A stretch of DNA of 59,636 bases, from NCBI RefSeq assembly GCF_020329485.1, contig NZ_JAGKJI010000041.1, positions 1-59,636 of the forward strand, read 5' to 3'. Of the stretch, positions 17,932 to 27,484 are shown one piece after another (the first letter of the stretch is position 1; each line of letters opens with the position of its first letter). The position numbers were made by a program, and so were the translations under genes. Source of the DNA: Bradyrhizobium cenepequi (GTDB lineage: Bacteria; Pseudomonadota; Alphaproteobacteria; Rhizobiales; Xanthobacteraceae). Under the pieces are notes generated by a model. The model was not told where the DNA came from and made no database searches. It saw only the letters and a list, made by a program, of their open reading frames with translations.

Positions 17932-18900
17932 CTATTCGGCAGTGATCTGCGCATCCTTGACGACCTTGGCCCAGCGCGGGCGATCCTTGGCGATCAGGTC
18001 TGCCAGGCGTTGAGGCGGGCCGCCTTGCGCGATCAAGCCTTGCTTATCGAGAAGGGCCCGAACGTTCGACTCCGCGAGTATTTCGTTGAACACCGCATTG
18101 TAGCGGTCGACGATCTCTTTCGGCGTATTGGCCGGGGCAAGAACGCCGTACCACAAATCGACATCGAAGTCGGCAACGCCAAGTTCGGCCAGCGTCGGCA
18201 CATTTGACGCCTGCCGCGCCCGCTTCTGGCTGCCTACGGCGAGAATGCGGATTTGCCCGGATTCCGCGAGCGGAAGTGCGGTATGGACCGGCAGGAACAT
18301 GGCCGAGACGTGTCCGCCCGCAAGATCCTTCACCGCGCCGGCCGACCCTGAATAAGGAATGTGGGTCAGATTGACCTGCGCCGTGAGCTTGAACAGCTCC
18401 ATCGCGAGATGTTGCGGTGTGCCGCGGCCGGGAGAAGCATAGTTGATCGTGCCCGGCTTGCTGCGGGCAAGCGCGATCAGCTCGGCGAGTGTGATGACGT
18501 TGAGCGAAGGATGAACGACGAGCGCCAAGGCGCCTGTTGCGATCTCGGCGATCGGCACGAAATCCTTTTCCGGATCATAGGGTATTGTCGGATAAAGGCT
18601 CGCATTCATCACGAACGTATTGACGGTCACCAGCAGGTTCTGGCCATCAGGCGCAGTGCGCGCCGCGGCCTGCGTGCCGATGTTGCCGCTGGCGCCGGGC
18701 TTGTTCTCAACGATGACTGGGTGATTCCAGCGCTGCCGCAGTTCCTCGCTGAGGATGCGCGCGAGCAGATCAGGTCCCGTGCCCGGCGAGAAGGGGACGT
18801 TAAGCCGAATTGGTTGCTGCGACTGCGCGTGAGCCGGGCCTGGCATCGCAGGGGCAAAAGCCGCGGCGAGAATCCCCAGCACCGTACGGCGCGAATGCAT
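17932..18900 (-). CDS. Bug-family solute-binding protein (TctC-like), orphan
   Basis: Periplasmic binding protein of the tripartite tricarboxylate transporter type. A signal sequence (MHSRRTVLGILAAAFAPAMPGPAHA, cleavage after AHA) precedes the Bug core: PIRLNVPFSPGTGPDLLARIL, NHPVIVENKPGASGNIG and DVDLWYGVLAPANTPKEIV. The ATG at 18900 begins the signal peptide; the longer open frame upstream is not used. Its length is normal (322 residues). No TctA/TctB genes are adjacent, so it must use a permease elsewhere or act as a sensor. The promoter region contains the 19-bp palindrome at 18980, a probable site for the IclR protein encoded divergently. Confidence 0.88.
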   Translation of the reverse strand: MHSRRTVLGILAAAFAPAMPGPAHAQSQQPIRLNVPFSPGTGPDLLARILSEELRQRWNHPVIVENKPGASGNIGTQAAARTAPDGQNLLVTVNTFVMNASLYPTIPYDPEKDFVPIAEIATGALALVVHPSLNVITLAELIALARSKPGTINYASPGRGTPQHLAMELFKLTAQVNLTHIPYSGSAGAVKDLAGGHVSAMFLPVHTALPLAESGQIRILAVGSQKRARQASNVPTLAELGVADFDVDLWYGVLAPANTPKEIVDRYNAVFNEILAESNVRALLDKQGLIAQGGPPQRLADLIAKDRPRWAKVVKDAQITAE

Positions 18901-18979
18901 GCCGCTTGCGGAATCGATCGCCAGCCTTTTCTCCCATACCTTTGCCGGCAGCCGGTCGGCCCGCGGACATTTCTTTGTT

Positions 18980-18998
18980 AAATCTCTTAATGTGAGAT
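18980..18998. promoter_or_regulatory. Candidate IclR operator, left copy
   Basis: AATCTC-TTAATGT-GAGATT is a perfect 6-bp inverted repeat with a 7-bp spacer, 80 bp before the Bug gene and 135 bp before iclR. An almost identical site lies at 19895. The length and the AT-rich spacer fit IclR-family operators. Confidence 0.65.
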
Positions 18999-19133
18999 TA
19001 TGATGCATAATACGTCGATCACGCGCCAGTTCAAGGTTGATTCTGCCGGATCGGGAAAAGTATCTGCCCTGAGCGACGCCAACGCGGCCCGCGCGCGAAA
19101 ACTGGAGCGAAGTCAGATCATGCGGCTTGAGGC

Positions 19134-19889
19134 ATGAAGCCGAAGAACAGCCTGGAACGGGTGCTTGCGGTCCTCGAGGTGTTTTCCGAGGAGCGGCTGG
19201 AATGGACGCCCGAGGACCTGATGCGCGAGCTCGGCTACAGCCGGCCAACGCTCTACCGCTATTTGAAGATCCTGAAAGACGCCGGCTTCCTGATGTCGAC
19301 CCGCAACGCCGGCGTTACGCTGGGGCCGAAGGTCGTCGAGATGGACTATCTGACGCGCCGCTCCGATCCGCTGGTGCTGCTCGGCGTGCCCTACCTGAAA
19401 CAACTGACGGCTGCCTATTCCTGCACCGCCATGGTCTTGCGCTGGTACGGCAACAAAATCCTCTGCGTTGCGTCTGAATCCTCCACCAAAAACCCGATCA
19501 GCTCCTATCCGCGTGGTCGGCCGATGCCGCTGGGCCGTGGCGCGATCGCGCGCTCGATCCTGGCGCTGCTGCCACGGCCGCGTCTAGTGCCGCTGATCGA
19601 GCGCAATCTTGCCGATCTGCACGCGGTGGGTCTCGGCAACACCGCCGATGATGTGCTGAAAAGCCTGAGGAAGGCTCGCAAGACCGGCTTTTGCGTCGCC
19701 TATGGCGAGGTCACGCCCGCCGCCGTTGGCATCGCCGCGCCCGTTGTGGACGACCGCGATTATCCGATCGCCAGCGTCTGCGTCACCATTGCCGGCAATC
19801 TGGTGACGGGCGCGCAGATCGATGAGATCGGTGCAGAGGTCCGGCGCGTGGCCTCGCAGATTTCGGCTGACCATACGAGCGGCAACTGA
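19134..19889 (+). CDS. IclR-family transcriptional regulator
   Basis: The N-terminal winged helix (LERVLAVLEVFSEERLEWTP, then ELGYSRPTLYRYLKILKDAG) is followed by the IclR effector-binding domain with YPRGRPMPLGRGAIARSILA and GVAYGEVTPAAVGIAAPVVD-like sequence (here CVAYGEVTPAAVGIAAPV). At 251 residues it has the usual length. IclR proteins generally control nearby catabolic genes in response to an aromatic or carboxylic-acid effector. It stands between the divergent Bug gene and the monooxygenase operon, with a matching palindrome on each side, so it probably controls both and itself. Confidence 0.88.
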   Translation: MKPKNSLERVLAVLEVFSEERLEWTPEDLMRELGYSRPTLYRYLKILKDAGFLMSTRNAGVTLGPKVVEMDYLTRRSDPLVLLGVPYLKQLTAAYSCTAMVLRWYGNKILCVASESSTKNPISSYPRGRPMPLGRGAIARSILALLPRPRLVPLIERNLADLHAVGLGNTADDVLKSLRKARKTGFCVAYGEVTPAAVGIAAPVVDDRDYPIASVCVTIAGNLVTGAQIDEIGAEVRRVASQISADHTSGN

Positions 19890-19894
19890 CGAAA

Positions 19895-19913
19895 AATCTT
19901 ACATTATGAGATT
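19895..19913. promoter_or_regulatory. Candidate IclR operator, right copy
   Basis: AATCTT-ACATTAT-GAGATT repeats the architecture of the 18980 site (12 of 12 arm positions with one change, C to T). It lies just after the iclR stop and 77 bp before the FAD-monooxygenase operon. Confidence 0.65.
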
Positions 19914-19989
19914 ATGCTTGACTTGAGGCTGGAGCTGTTCTCATTTTCGGCCGGCCGCGCGCCAATCCCGCCAATCGCAAGAAACTAAT

Positions 19990-21591
19990 ATGAACATGCC
20001 CTCCGAATCCGCCACGCAAGTCGTCATTGTCGGAGGCGGGCCGGTCGGTCTTGGTCTTGCGATCGAACTCGGCCAGCGTGGTGTGCGCTGCGCTCTGGTC
20101 GAACGCTTTATCAGCCCGCAACCGATCCCGAAGGGTCAGAACCTGACCCAGCGCACCCTTGAGCACTTCTACTTCTGGGGTGCGGAGGCGGAGCTTCGCG
20201 CGGCGCGGACCATCCCACCGAACTATGGCATCGGCGGCATGACGTCCTACGGCACACTGTTGAGCGCCTACCGCTATGACTGGCTGCAGCGCGAACTGGT
20301 GCGACCCTATTACTTCACCGACAACGAACGGCTGCCGCAATACGCTACCGAAGCGGTGCTGCGACAACGCTTGAGCCGGTTGCAGAACGTCGAGAAAGTT
20401 TATGGCTGGAGCGCCTCCGGCATTACGCAGAACGCCAAAGGCGCGCAGGTGACGATAACCGAGCGCAACAGCAACCAGCAGCGCACGCTGCAGGCAGGCT
20501 TCGTGGTCGGCTGTGACGGCAGCCGCTCGCTGGTGCGCGAGGCCGCCGGCATCACCCAGACCCTGACCGACCATGACCGGCTGATGGTGCTGCTGGTGTT
20601 CCGCTCGACCGGCCTGCACAAATTGCTGGAGCGCTATCCCAACAAGTCCTTCTACAACGTGCTGCATCCCGACCTGAAGGGCTACTGGAAGTTCTTCGGC
20701 CGCGTCGATCTCGGCACCACCTGGTTCTTTCACGCGCCGGTGCCACTTGGTACGACAAAAGACAATTTCGACTTCCGCGGCCTCCTGCATGCCGCCGTCG
20801 GCGATGAATTCGATGTCGAATTCAAGCACATCGGGTTTTGGGAGCTGCGTGTCGCGATCGCGGATCAATACCGCATCGGGCGAGTCTTCATCGCCGGCGA
20901 TGCCGCGCACAGCCATCCGCCCTATGGCGGTTACGGCATCAACACCGGCCTCGAGGACGCTGCCAATCTCGGCTGGAAACTTGCGGCGGCGTTGCAGGGC
21001 TGGGCCGGAGCGCAACTTCTGGATTCCTACGGCGAGGAACGGCGTCCGGTGTTCGCATCCACCGCGCAGGACTTTATCGAGAAGGCGATCGAGAGCGACC
21101 GAAAATTCCTCGCCAAATTCGATCCCGCAGCCGACAAGGATGCGTTCGAAGCCGAATGGCAGGCGCGCTCGTCCGGTGCGCGTTCGGAAGTGAATTCGTT
21201 CGAGCCGAATTACGAGGGCTCCTCGATCGTCGCAGGTCCGCCCGGCGCCACTTGCAGCGCGATCGGATCGCATCAATTCGCCGCGCGCGCTGGCCACCAT
21301 CTGGCGCCGCGCCAGCTTGCATCAGGTCGTAATGTCTTCGAGGAACTGGGCGAAGGATTTACGCTGCTCGATTTCGGCGCACCGGATGTCGCTGCGGCCA
21401 CGATCAGGCGCGCTGCCGAGGGTGGCGGCGTGCCGCTCAAGCTGATCAGGGATGACAACGCGGAAGCGCGGCAATTCTACCGAGCCGCGCTGGTGCTGGT
21501 CCGGCCCGATCAGTTCGTCGCCTGGGCTTCCGACGGCGATGTGACCGGCGCCGCCGGCATGATCCGTCGCGTGGTCGGCGGCCACCCCTGA
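19990..21591 (+). CDS. FAD-dependent aromatic monooxygenase (MhpA/phenol hydroxylase-like)
   Basis: Class A flavoprotein hydroxylase that would insert one oxygen atom into an aromatic ring with NAD(P)H and O2. Motifs: dinucleotide-binding GGGPVGLGLAIELGQRG (residues 15-31), DG motif VVGCDGSRSLVREAAG, and GD motif RVFIAGDAAHSHPPYGGYG, followed by NTGLEDAANLGWKLA. The C-terminal thioredoxin-like domain typical of PheA/MhpA is present (533 residues in total). It is the first gene of a co-directional operon with the TPP enzyme, a Bug protein and another FAD monooxygenase, under the 19895 palindrome. The substrate is unknown. Confidence 0.88.
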   Translation: MNMPSESATQVVIVGGGPVGLGLAIELGQRGVRCALVERFISPQPIPKGQNLTQRTLEHFYFWGAEAELRAARTIPPNYGIGGMTSYGTLLSAYRYDWLQRELVRPYYFTDNERLPQYATEAVLRQRLSRLQNVEKVYGWSASGITQNAKGAQVTITERNSNQQRTLQAGFVVGCDGSRSLVREAAGITQTLTDHDRLMVLLVFRSTGLHKLLERYPNKSFYNVLHPDLKGYWKFFGRVDLGTTWFFHAPVPLGTTKDNFDFRGLLHAAVGDEFDVEFKHIGFWELRVAIADQYRIGRVFIAGDAAHSHPPYGGYGINTGLEDAANLGWKLAAALQGWAGAQLLDSYGEERRPVFASTAQDFIEKAIESDRKFLAKFDPAADKDAFEAEWQARSSGARSEVNSFEPNYEGSSIVAGPPGATCSAIGSHQFAARAGHHLAPRQLASGRNVFEELGEGFTLLDFGAPDVAAATIRRAAEGGGVPLKLIRDDNAEARQFYRAALVLVRPDQFVAWASDGDVTGAAGMIRRVVGGHP

Positions 21592-21661
21592 CCGATCACG
21601 CCAATTCTATATGGAACAAGAACAGGCCGAAGGCCGGCAAGGAAACACAAGGAGAAGGCAA

Positions 21662-23395
21662 GTGAGCCGTCACAGTGCCGCGCATTATTTCCTCGAGGGT
21701 CTCGTCGACCTTGGCGTCGAGTACATCTTCGCCAATCTCGGCACCGATCATGTTTCGCTGATCGAGGAGATCGCGCGCTGGGACCGTGAAGGCCGCAAGC
21801 ATCCGGAAGTCATCCTCTGCCCGCACGAGATCGTCGCCGTTCACATGGCCGGCGGCTACGCGCTGGCGACCGGAAGGGGACAGGCAGTGTTCGTCCATGT
21901 CGACGCCGGGACCGCCAATGCCTGCATGGCGATACAGAACCTGTTCCGCTACCGCCTGCCGGTGATGCTGTTCGCCGGACGCGCACCCTTCACGCTGCAC
22001 GGCGAGTTGACTGGGTCGCGCGACACCTATGTGCACTTCGTACAGGATCCCTTCGACATCGCCAGCATCGTGCGGCCTTATGTGAAGTGGGAGTACTCCC
22101 TGCCCTCCGGCGTCGTGGTGAAGGAAGCGCTCGCCCGCGCCGGCGCTTTCATGCATAGCGATCCGCCCGGGCCGGTCTACATGATGCTGCCGCGAGAAAC
22201 GCTGGCCGAGGAATGGGACGAAGTGCAGATGCCGGCCTACAATCCCGCCCGCTATGGCGGCGTGGTGGCCGCCGGCATCGATCCTGCCCGCGTCGATGCC
22301 ATCGCGACGCGATTGATGGCGGCGGAAAACCCGATCGCGCTGACGGCCTATCTCGGGCGCAATGCCGAGGCGGTCGCGGTGCTGGAGCGTCTTGCGCTTG
22401 CTTGCGGCATCCGGATAGCGGAGTTCAACTCGATCGACCTCAACGTTTCGCAGGATTCGCCGTGCTTTGCCGGCTTCGATCCGATGCCGCTGCTGGAACA
22501 GGCCGACGTCGGACTGCTGCTCGATACCGACGTCCCTTTTGTGCCGCAATATGCCAGGCGCGTCGAAGCGATCGACTGGATCCAGATCGACATCGATCCG
22601 TTGAAGTCGGATTTCCCGATGTGGGGCTTCCCGACCGACATCAGGGTGCAGGCCGATTGCGCGATTGTTCTACGCCAAGTGCTGGAGGTGATCGAGGCGC
22701 GCGCGGATGACGCCTATCGCAAGCGCGTCGCCGAGCGCATCGCCGGCTGGAGCGGCGCCCGCGAGGAAAGGGACAAACGACGCGCCGCCGCGGCTGCGAA
22801 CAAGGGCGCGCGAGGTGCAATCAGCGCGGCCTATCTGTTCGCAACCTTGAACCGCGCGCTGTCGCAGGACGATGTCGTCGTCAACGAAGCGATCCGGAAC
22901 GCGCCGCTGCTGCAGGAGCATATCCGCCGCACGCAGCCGCGCAGCTATGTCGGGCTCGCCGGCGGAGGGCTTGGCTTCAGCGGCGGCATGGCGCTGGGCC
23001 TGAAGCTGGCGCAGCCGGAGCGACGCATCGTGCAGATCATCGGCGACGGCGGCTTTCATTTTTCCTCGCCGGATTCGGTATTCGCGGTCGCCCAGCAATA
23101 TCAACTTCCGATTCTGACCATCGTGCTCGACAATGGGGGCTGGCAGGCGGTCAAGTCGTCGGTGCAGCGGGTCTATCCGAAGGGCGTCGCCGCAGAGACC
23201 AATTCCTTCCAATCGCAATTGCGCTCGGGCCGGCAGGGCGAGCAGCGACGCTTTTCCGATATTGGCCGTGCATTCGGTGCGCATGCTGAATTCGTCAGCG
23301 ACCCGGATGAGCTCACCGCTGCAATCGAACGCTGCCTGGCGGCCGTCAACGGCGGGGTCGCCGCCGTCCTGCATGTCCAGATCACGCCACTCTAA
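21662..23395 (+). CDS. Thiamine-diphosphate-dependent acetolactate-synthase-like enzyme
   Basis: A TPP enzyme of the decarboxylase/acetolactate synthase superfamily, which cleaves or ligates 2-oxo acids. All three domains are present: an N-terminal Pyr domain with the activating Glu in CPHEIVAVHMAGGYAL (residues near 57), a central domain, and a C-terminal PP domain with the magnesium/TPP motif IGDGGFHFSSPDSVF through IVLDNGGWQ. I chose the GTG at 21662 because GGAGAAGGCAA precedes it; the ATG at 21611 lacks a good site. Placed between ring hydroxylases, it could decarboxylate an aryl-oxo-acid intermediate (benzoylformate or arylpyruvate type). That is inference; biosynthetic acetolactate synthase is unlikely because no small subunit is present. 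Confidence 0.82.
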   Translation: MSRHSAAHYFLEGLVDLGVEYIFANLGTDHVSLIEEIARWDREGRKHPEVILCPHEIVAVHMAGGYALATGRGQAVFVHVDAGTANACMAIQNLFRYRLPVMLFAGRAPFTLHGELTGSRDTYVHFVQDPFDIASIVRPYVKWEYSLPSGVVVKEALARAGAFMHSDPPGPVYMMLPRETLAEEWDEVQMPAYNPARYGGVVAAGIDPARVDAIATRLMAAENPIALTAYLGRNAEAVAVLERLALACGIRIAEFNSIDLNVSQDSPCFAGFDPMPLLEQADVGLLLDTDVPFVPQYARRVEAIDWIQIDIDPLKSDFPMWGFPTDIRVQADCAIVLRQVLEVIEARADDAYRKRVAERIAGWSGAREERDKRRAAAAANKGARGAISAAYLFATLNRALSQDDVVVNEAIRNAPLLQEHIRRTQPRSYVGLAGGGLGFSGGMALGLKLAQPERRIVQIIGDGGFHFSSPDSVFAVAQQYQLPILTIVLDNGGWQAVKSSVQRVYPKGVAAETNSFQSQLRSGRQGEQRRFSDIGRAFGAHAEFVSDPDELTAAIERCLAAVNGGVAAVLHVQITPL

Positions 23396-23452
23396 TCTTG
23401 TTCGCCGCGCACCAATTTGCCTCACGACCCCATTGCCCAGGAGGAGGTTTAA

Positions 23453-24427
23453 ATGAAACTCTTTAGCCGTGTGGCGCTCGCCGCCCTCTGTTTGAGCATC
23501 CCCGGGCACGCGCCAGCTCCTGCCGCCGAGGGCGAGTATCCGACCCGGCCGATTCGCATCGTCGTCGGTTTCACGCCGGGCGGCGGCAACGACATCATCG
23601 CCCGCGTCTTCGGACAAAAGCTTTCGGAAAGCCTCGGCCAGCCGGTCGTCATCGAGAACAAGCCCGGCGCCGGTGCGATCCTTGCAACCGAATACGTCGC
23701 GCGATCGGCACCCGATGGCTACACGCTGCTGGTCGGCGCCAGCGGCGCCATGGTGATCAACCCCGCCGTCTACGAAAAGCTGAGCTACGACACGGTACGG
23801 GATTTCAAGCCGGTGTCCGAGCTTGGATCGTTTCCGCTGATCTTGATCGTCAACGCGAAATCGCCGTTGAAGTCGTTGGCCGATCTCGTCGCCTACGCAA
23901 AAGCGAATCCAGACAAGGCAAACTATTCCTCTTCCTCCGCCGCCTTCCAGCTCGCGACCGAGCTGTTCAAGCAGAAGACCGGCGTGCCGATGCAGATGAT
24001 CCCCTACAAGGGAGCCAACGATTCCGTTACCGCGGTGATCTCGGGCGAAGTGACCGCGACCATCGCCGATGCCGGACCGGTGACCAGCCAGCTCAACGGC
24101 GGCCAGGCTCGCGCGCTGGCGGTCGCCGCGCCGACGCGGGCGGAGAGTTTGCCCGATGTGCCGACCATGAAGGAAGCCGGCGCCGACGTCGAAGCGGTGC
24201 TGTGGAGCGGCATTTTCGTGCCCGCGGCGACGCCGCCCGAAATCGTCAGCAAGCTGGAAGCTGAATTCATCCGCATCGCAGGGCTGCCCGATGTCGTCTC
24301 CCGCCTCAAGTTGCTCAACATCGATTCAGTCGGCAATTCCTCTGAAGAATTTTCGCGCATCATCGCGGCCGATCTTGAACGCTGGAAAGCGGTCGCCCGT
24401 GCCGGCAATATCAAGATGGCCCAATAA
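23453..24427 (+). CDS. Bug-family solute-binding protein (TctC-like)
   Basis: Secreted binding protein with a signal peptide ending near APAAEG, then the Bug core: YPTRPIRIVVGFTPGGGNDI, QPVVIENKPGAGAILA, and IPYKGANDSVTAVISGEV. An excellent AGGAGG site stands before the ATG. It lies inside the monooxygenase operon (58 bp after the TPP gene, 24 bp before the next monooxygenase) and so probably captures the pathway substrate, a carboxylate. No cognate permease is in this operon. Confidence 0.9.
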   Translation: MKLFSRVALAALCLSIPGHAPAPAAEGEYPTRPIRIVVGFTPGGGNDIIARVFGQKLSESLGQPVVIENKPGAGAILATEYVARSAPDGYTLLVGASGAMVINPAVYEKLSYDTVRDFKPVSELGSFPLILIVNAKSPLKSLADLVAYAKANPDKANYSSSSAAFQLATELFKQKTGVPMQMIPYKGANDSVTAVISGEVTATIADAGPVTSQLNGGQARALAVAAPTRAESLPDVPTMKEAGADVEAVLWSGIFVPAATPPEIVSKLEAEFIRIAGLPDVVSRLKLLNIDSVGNSSEEFSRIIAADLERWKAVARAGNIKMAQ

Positions 24428-24451
24428 ACAGTCGCGCGTGGAGACAGACAA

Positions 24452-26107
24452 ATGACCAGGCGGCTGCATGCCGATGTCGTGGTGGTTGGCGCGGGCCCGG
24501 TCGGGTTGACCTTGGCCATTGATCTGGCCTGGCGCGGCGTCGACGTCATCGTGCTGGAGTCGCGCGCCTTAGGTGAGGCGCCCAGCGTCAAGTCGAACCA
24601 CGTCTCGGCACGTTCGATGGAAATCTTCCGCCGTCTCGGCGTGGCGCAGAAGGTGCGCGACGCCGGATTGCCGGCGGATTATCCCAACGACGTGGTCTAT
24701 CGCACCAGTTTTCTCGGCCGCGAAATCACACGCATTAAAATTCCGTGCCGCACCGAGCGTTACACAGCCAAAGACGGGCCGGATACCTGGTGGCCGACGC
24801 CGGAACCGCCGCACCGTATCAATCAGATCTATCTCGAACCGGTATTGTTCGCCCATCTGTCGGCAATGCCGAGCGCACGCATCTTCAACGGCACGACACT
24901 GGTCGATTTCACTCAAGGCGCGGAAGGAGTCACTGCCTTCGCCACCGAGAACGGCGGCGAGATGGAGATTTCCTGCAAGTTCCTGATCGGCTGCGATGGC
25001 GGCCGCTCATTGGTGCGCAAGAAGATCGGTTCGACGTTGAGCGGCGACGTCGCCTTGCAGCACGTGCAGTCGAGCTACATTCGCGCGCCAAAGCTGCTCG
25101 ATATGCTGCTGGAACAAGGGGGCACTCCGGCATGGGGCTCCTTCGCACTGAATGCGCGGCAATCCGGCAACGTCTACGCCATCGACGGCAAGCAGAACTG
25201 GCTCGTGCATGTCTACCTCAAGCCAGGGATCACGGACTTTGAGGCGATCGACCGCGACGCCGCGATACGCACCGTGCTCGGAGTTGGCCGCGATTTCCAA
25301 TATGAACTGCTCAGCAAGGAAGACTGGATTGGACGCCGCCTGATCGTCGACAAGGTGCGCGATGGCAAGGTGTTCATCTGCGGCGATGCCTGCCATCTCT
25401 GGGTGCCCTACGCCGGCTACGGCATGAATGCCGGCATTGCGGACGCCGCCAACCTGAGCTGGTTATTGGCGGCGCGGCTCGAAGGTTGGGGCGGCGATGA
25501 AATGCTGGCGGCCTATGCGGCCGAGCGGCTGCCGATCACCGATCAGGTTTCGCATTTTGCGATGGACCATGCGCATGCAATGGCCAAAGCGCGAATATCG
25601 GTGAGCGACGAAATCGAGGCCGACGGACCGCAGGCCGATGCCTATCGCGCCGCGGTCGGCAAAGCGACCTATGACCTCAATGTGCAGCAATATTGCTGCG
25701 CGGGGTTGAACTTTGGCTATTACTATCAGGGATCGCCGATCATCGTTTACGATGGTGAAGCTGCGCCTCCCTACACGATGGGAGAATTCACACCGTCGAC
25801 AGTTCCGGGCGCCCGACTCCCCCATGTCTGGCTCGAAGATGGACGTTCGCTTTATGACGCCTTGGGACCATTCTATACGCTACTGCGCCTGGACTCGGAC
25901 ATAGACGTGTCGGGTCTGACAAATGCCGCAGCGACTGCACGCGTTCCGCTGACAGTACTCGATGTATCCGGTCCGGAAGCGGCGAAGTCGTTTGCGCGCA
26001 ATCTCATATTGGTCCGACCAGACCAACATGTCGCTTGGCGGGGAAACGAACTTTCAATCGATCCCCGGCGACTAGTAGATATCATCCGTGGTGCGGGATC
26101 CGAATAG
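24452..26107 (+). CDS. FAD-dependent monooxygenase, class A (second in operon)
   Basis: A 551-residue flavoprotein hydroxylase: dinucleotide motif VVGAGPVGLTLAIDLAWRG, DG motif LIGCDGGRSLVRKKIG, GD motif KVFICGDACHLWVPYAGYG, then NAGIADAANLSWLLA. The C-terminal region LILVRPDQHVAWRGNEL is the thioredoxin-like tail seen in PheA-type hydroxylases. The active-site loop DTWWPTPEPPHRINQ resembles TetX/MhpA-type proteins. It is the last gene of the operon, ending 300 bp before IS copy 4. With the enzyme at 19990 the operon encodes two successive hydroxylations or two with different specificity. Confidence 0.88.
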   Translation: MTRRLHADVVVVGAGPVGLTLAIDLAWRGVDVIVLESRALGEAPSVKSNHVSARSMEIFRRLGVAQKVRDAGLPADYPNDVVYRTSFLGREITRIKIPCRTERYTAKDGPDTWWPTPEPPHRINQIYLEPVLFAHLSAMPSARIFNGTTLVDFTQGAEGVTAFATENGGEMEISCKFLIGCDGGRSLVRKKIGSTLSGDVALQHVQSSYIRAPKLLDMLLEQGGTPAWGSFALNARQSGNVYAIDGKQNWLVHVYLKPGITDFEAIDRDAAIRTVLGVGRDFQYELLSKEDWIGRRLIVDKVRDGKVFICGDACHLWVPYAGYGMNAGIADAANLSWLLAARLEGWGGDEMLAAYAAERLPITDQVSHFAMDHAHAMAKARISVSDEIEADGPQADAYRAAVGKATYDLNVQQYCCAGLNFGYYYQGSPIIVYDGEAAPPYTMGEFTPSTVPGARLPHVWLEDGRSLYDALGPFYTLLRLDSDIDVSGLTNAAATARVPLTVLDVSGPEAAKSFARNLILVRPDQHVAWRGNELSIDPRRLVDIIRGAGSE

Positions 26108-26406
26108 CAAGCCCTGCTTTGCCGAGCTGACGTTCCGCATGAGTTTAGGGACGACCGTTGCTGGAATGGTTGTGCTTCTTCATCGCTGTGTTTACAGAGA
26201 CGGCCTCCCTTGCTGCTAAGGATATTTCGGGCGCCGGTCCGTGATCAGTTCTTGGGGTGGCACCTAGGCAGCTAATCGGCACTCGTCTTCGATTGCCTCT
26301 TGTTACCTCCCGAAGCCCGCTTCAGGAAGCTAGCCAGAGCAGCTTTTCGTGAGTCTCGGTCTAACGCATAAGCAGTCTGCTTGAACTCAATGCCGTCAAG
26401 GAGCTG
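26108..26406. other. Spacer between monooxygenase operon and IS copy 4
   Basis: About 300 bp. No gene, hairpin with T-tract or repeat can be supported. Confidence 0.4.
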
Positions 26407-27484
26407 TGTGTACCGAAAACCCAGTCCGAGCTGATGACGTGATGGAATCGCCTAAGCTGGCGGAATGATCGGGCTGTTTTGTTTCGCTCTGGCCGTCCTG
26501 GCCTCGCCATTCAAGTCGAAGTTGCGGCTTGAAGCTGAGAACGCGGTGCTTCGACATCAGCTGATTGTCGTGAGGCGCAGGCTGCATGGTCGCGTCCGGC
26601 TGACGAACCAGGACCGCTGGTTCCTGATCCAGCTGTATCGCTGGTTTCCGTCAATCCAGGATGTCCTCACCATCATTCGGCCTGAGACGCTCGTGCGTTG
26701 GCATCGGGCCGGCTTTCGCCGCTACTGGCGTTGGAAGTCGCGCTCACTGGGAGGGCGGCCGCAGATCGACACCGAGCTGCGCGTATTGATCCGGCAGATG
26801 AGCATGGAGAATCCGCTTTGGGGAGCTCCGCGTGTTCATGGCGAACTGCTCAAGCTCGGGTTTGAGGTCGCGCAGTCGAGCGTCGCCAAGTACATGGTGA
26901 AGCGACGCTGGCCATCAAACCCGGGATGGCGGACGTTCTTGCGCAACCACGCGCCGGAGATTGCCGCCATGGACCTGTTCGTTGTTCCAACGATCGGTTT
27001 CGATCTGCTCTACGCCTTCGTCATCGTCCTGCTCGACCGCAGACACCTCGTCTGGATCAACGTCACGGCAAATCCGACCGCCGAATGGGTGGCACATCAA
27101 ATCACGGAGGCATTTCCTTGGGATGAGGCGCCGCGTTACCTCATCTGCGATCGGGATCGGATCTATGGCAGCGTGGTTGCGCGCCATGGGCATCCGGGAC
27201 AAGCCTACCGCACCAGCCTCGCCCTGGCAGAATGGCTTGGCCGAACGGCTGATCGGATCGATCCGGCGTGAGTGTGTGGACCACATTATTGTCTTGGGTG
27301 AGATGCATTTGCGTCGGGTCCTGAAATCCTACGCCGACTATTACAATCGCGTCAGAACGCACCGATCCTTGAATACGGATGCGCCGGTCACTCGCCCGAT
27401 TCAGCGAATCGGAAGCATTGAACCACACGCCATCCTCGGCGGTCTTCACCACCACTACACGCGAGCTTAAGTTTTCGGTACACA
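26407..27484 (+). mobile_element. Insertion sequence copy 4 (about 1.08 kb)
   Basis: Both ends are intact: TGTGTACCGAAAAC at 26407-26420 and GTTTTCGGTACACA at 27471-27484. AGC stands before the outer TG and after the outer CAC, which could be part of a short target duplication. The element separates the two IclR-controlled catabolic clusters. Confidence 0.85.
26465..27470 (+). pseudogene. IS transposase with 11-bp deletion (copy 4)
   Basis: Codons 1-240 are intact from MIGLFCFALAVLAS through the first Asp (MDLFVVPTIGF) and CDRDRIYGSVV. An 11-bp stretch present in copies 1 and 3 between GTT and GCGCGCC is missing near 27180, so the frame shifts. The true continuation, GIRDKPTAPASPWQNG, then LAERLIGSIRRE and HHHYTRA, follows in another frame to 27470. 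The DDE triad is thus split across two frames. Confidence 0.82.

Noticed and set aside
19912..21300. 462-codon minus-strand frame
   Set aside because: Antisense of the FAD monooxygenase gene; no motif, arises from high GC.
21662..23395. Biosynthetic acetolactate synthase (ilvB)
   Set aside because: No regulatory small subunit nearby, and the gene sits inside an IclR-controlled catabolic operon with weak similarity in the substrate loops.
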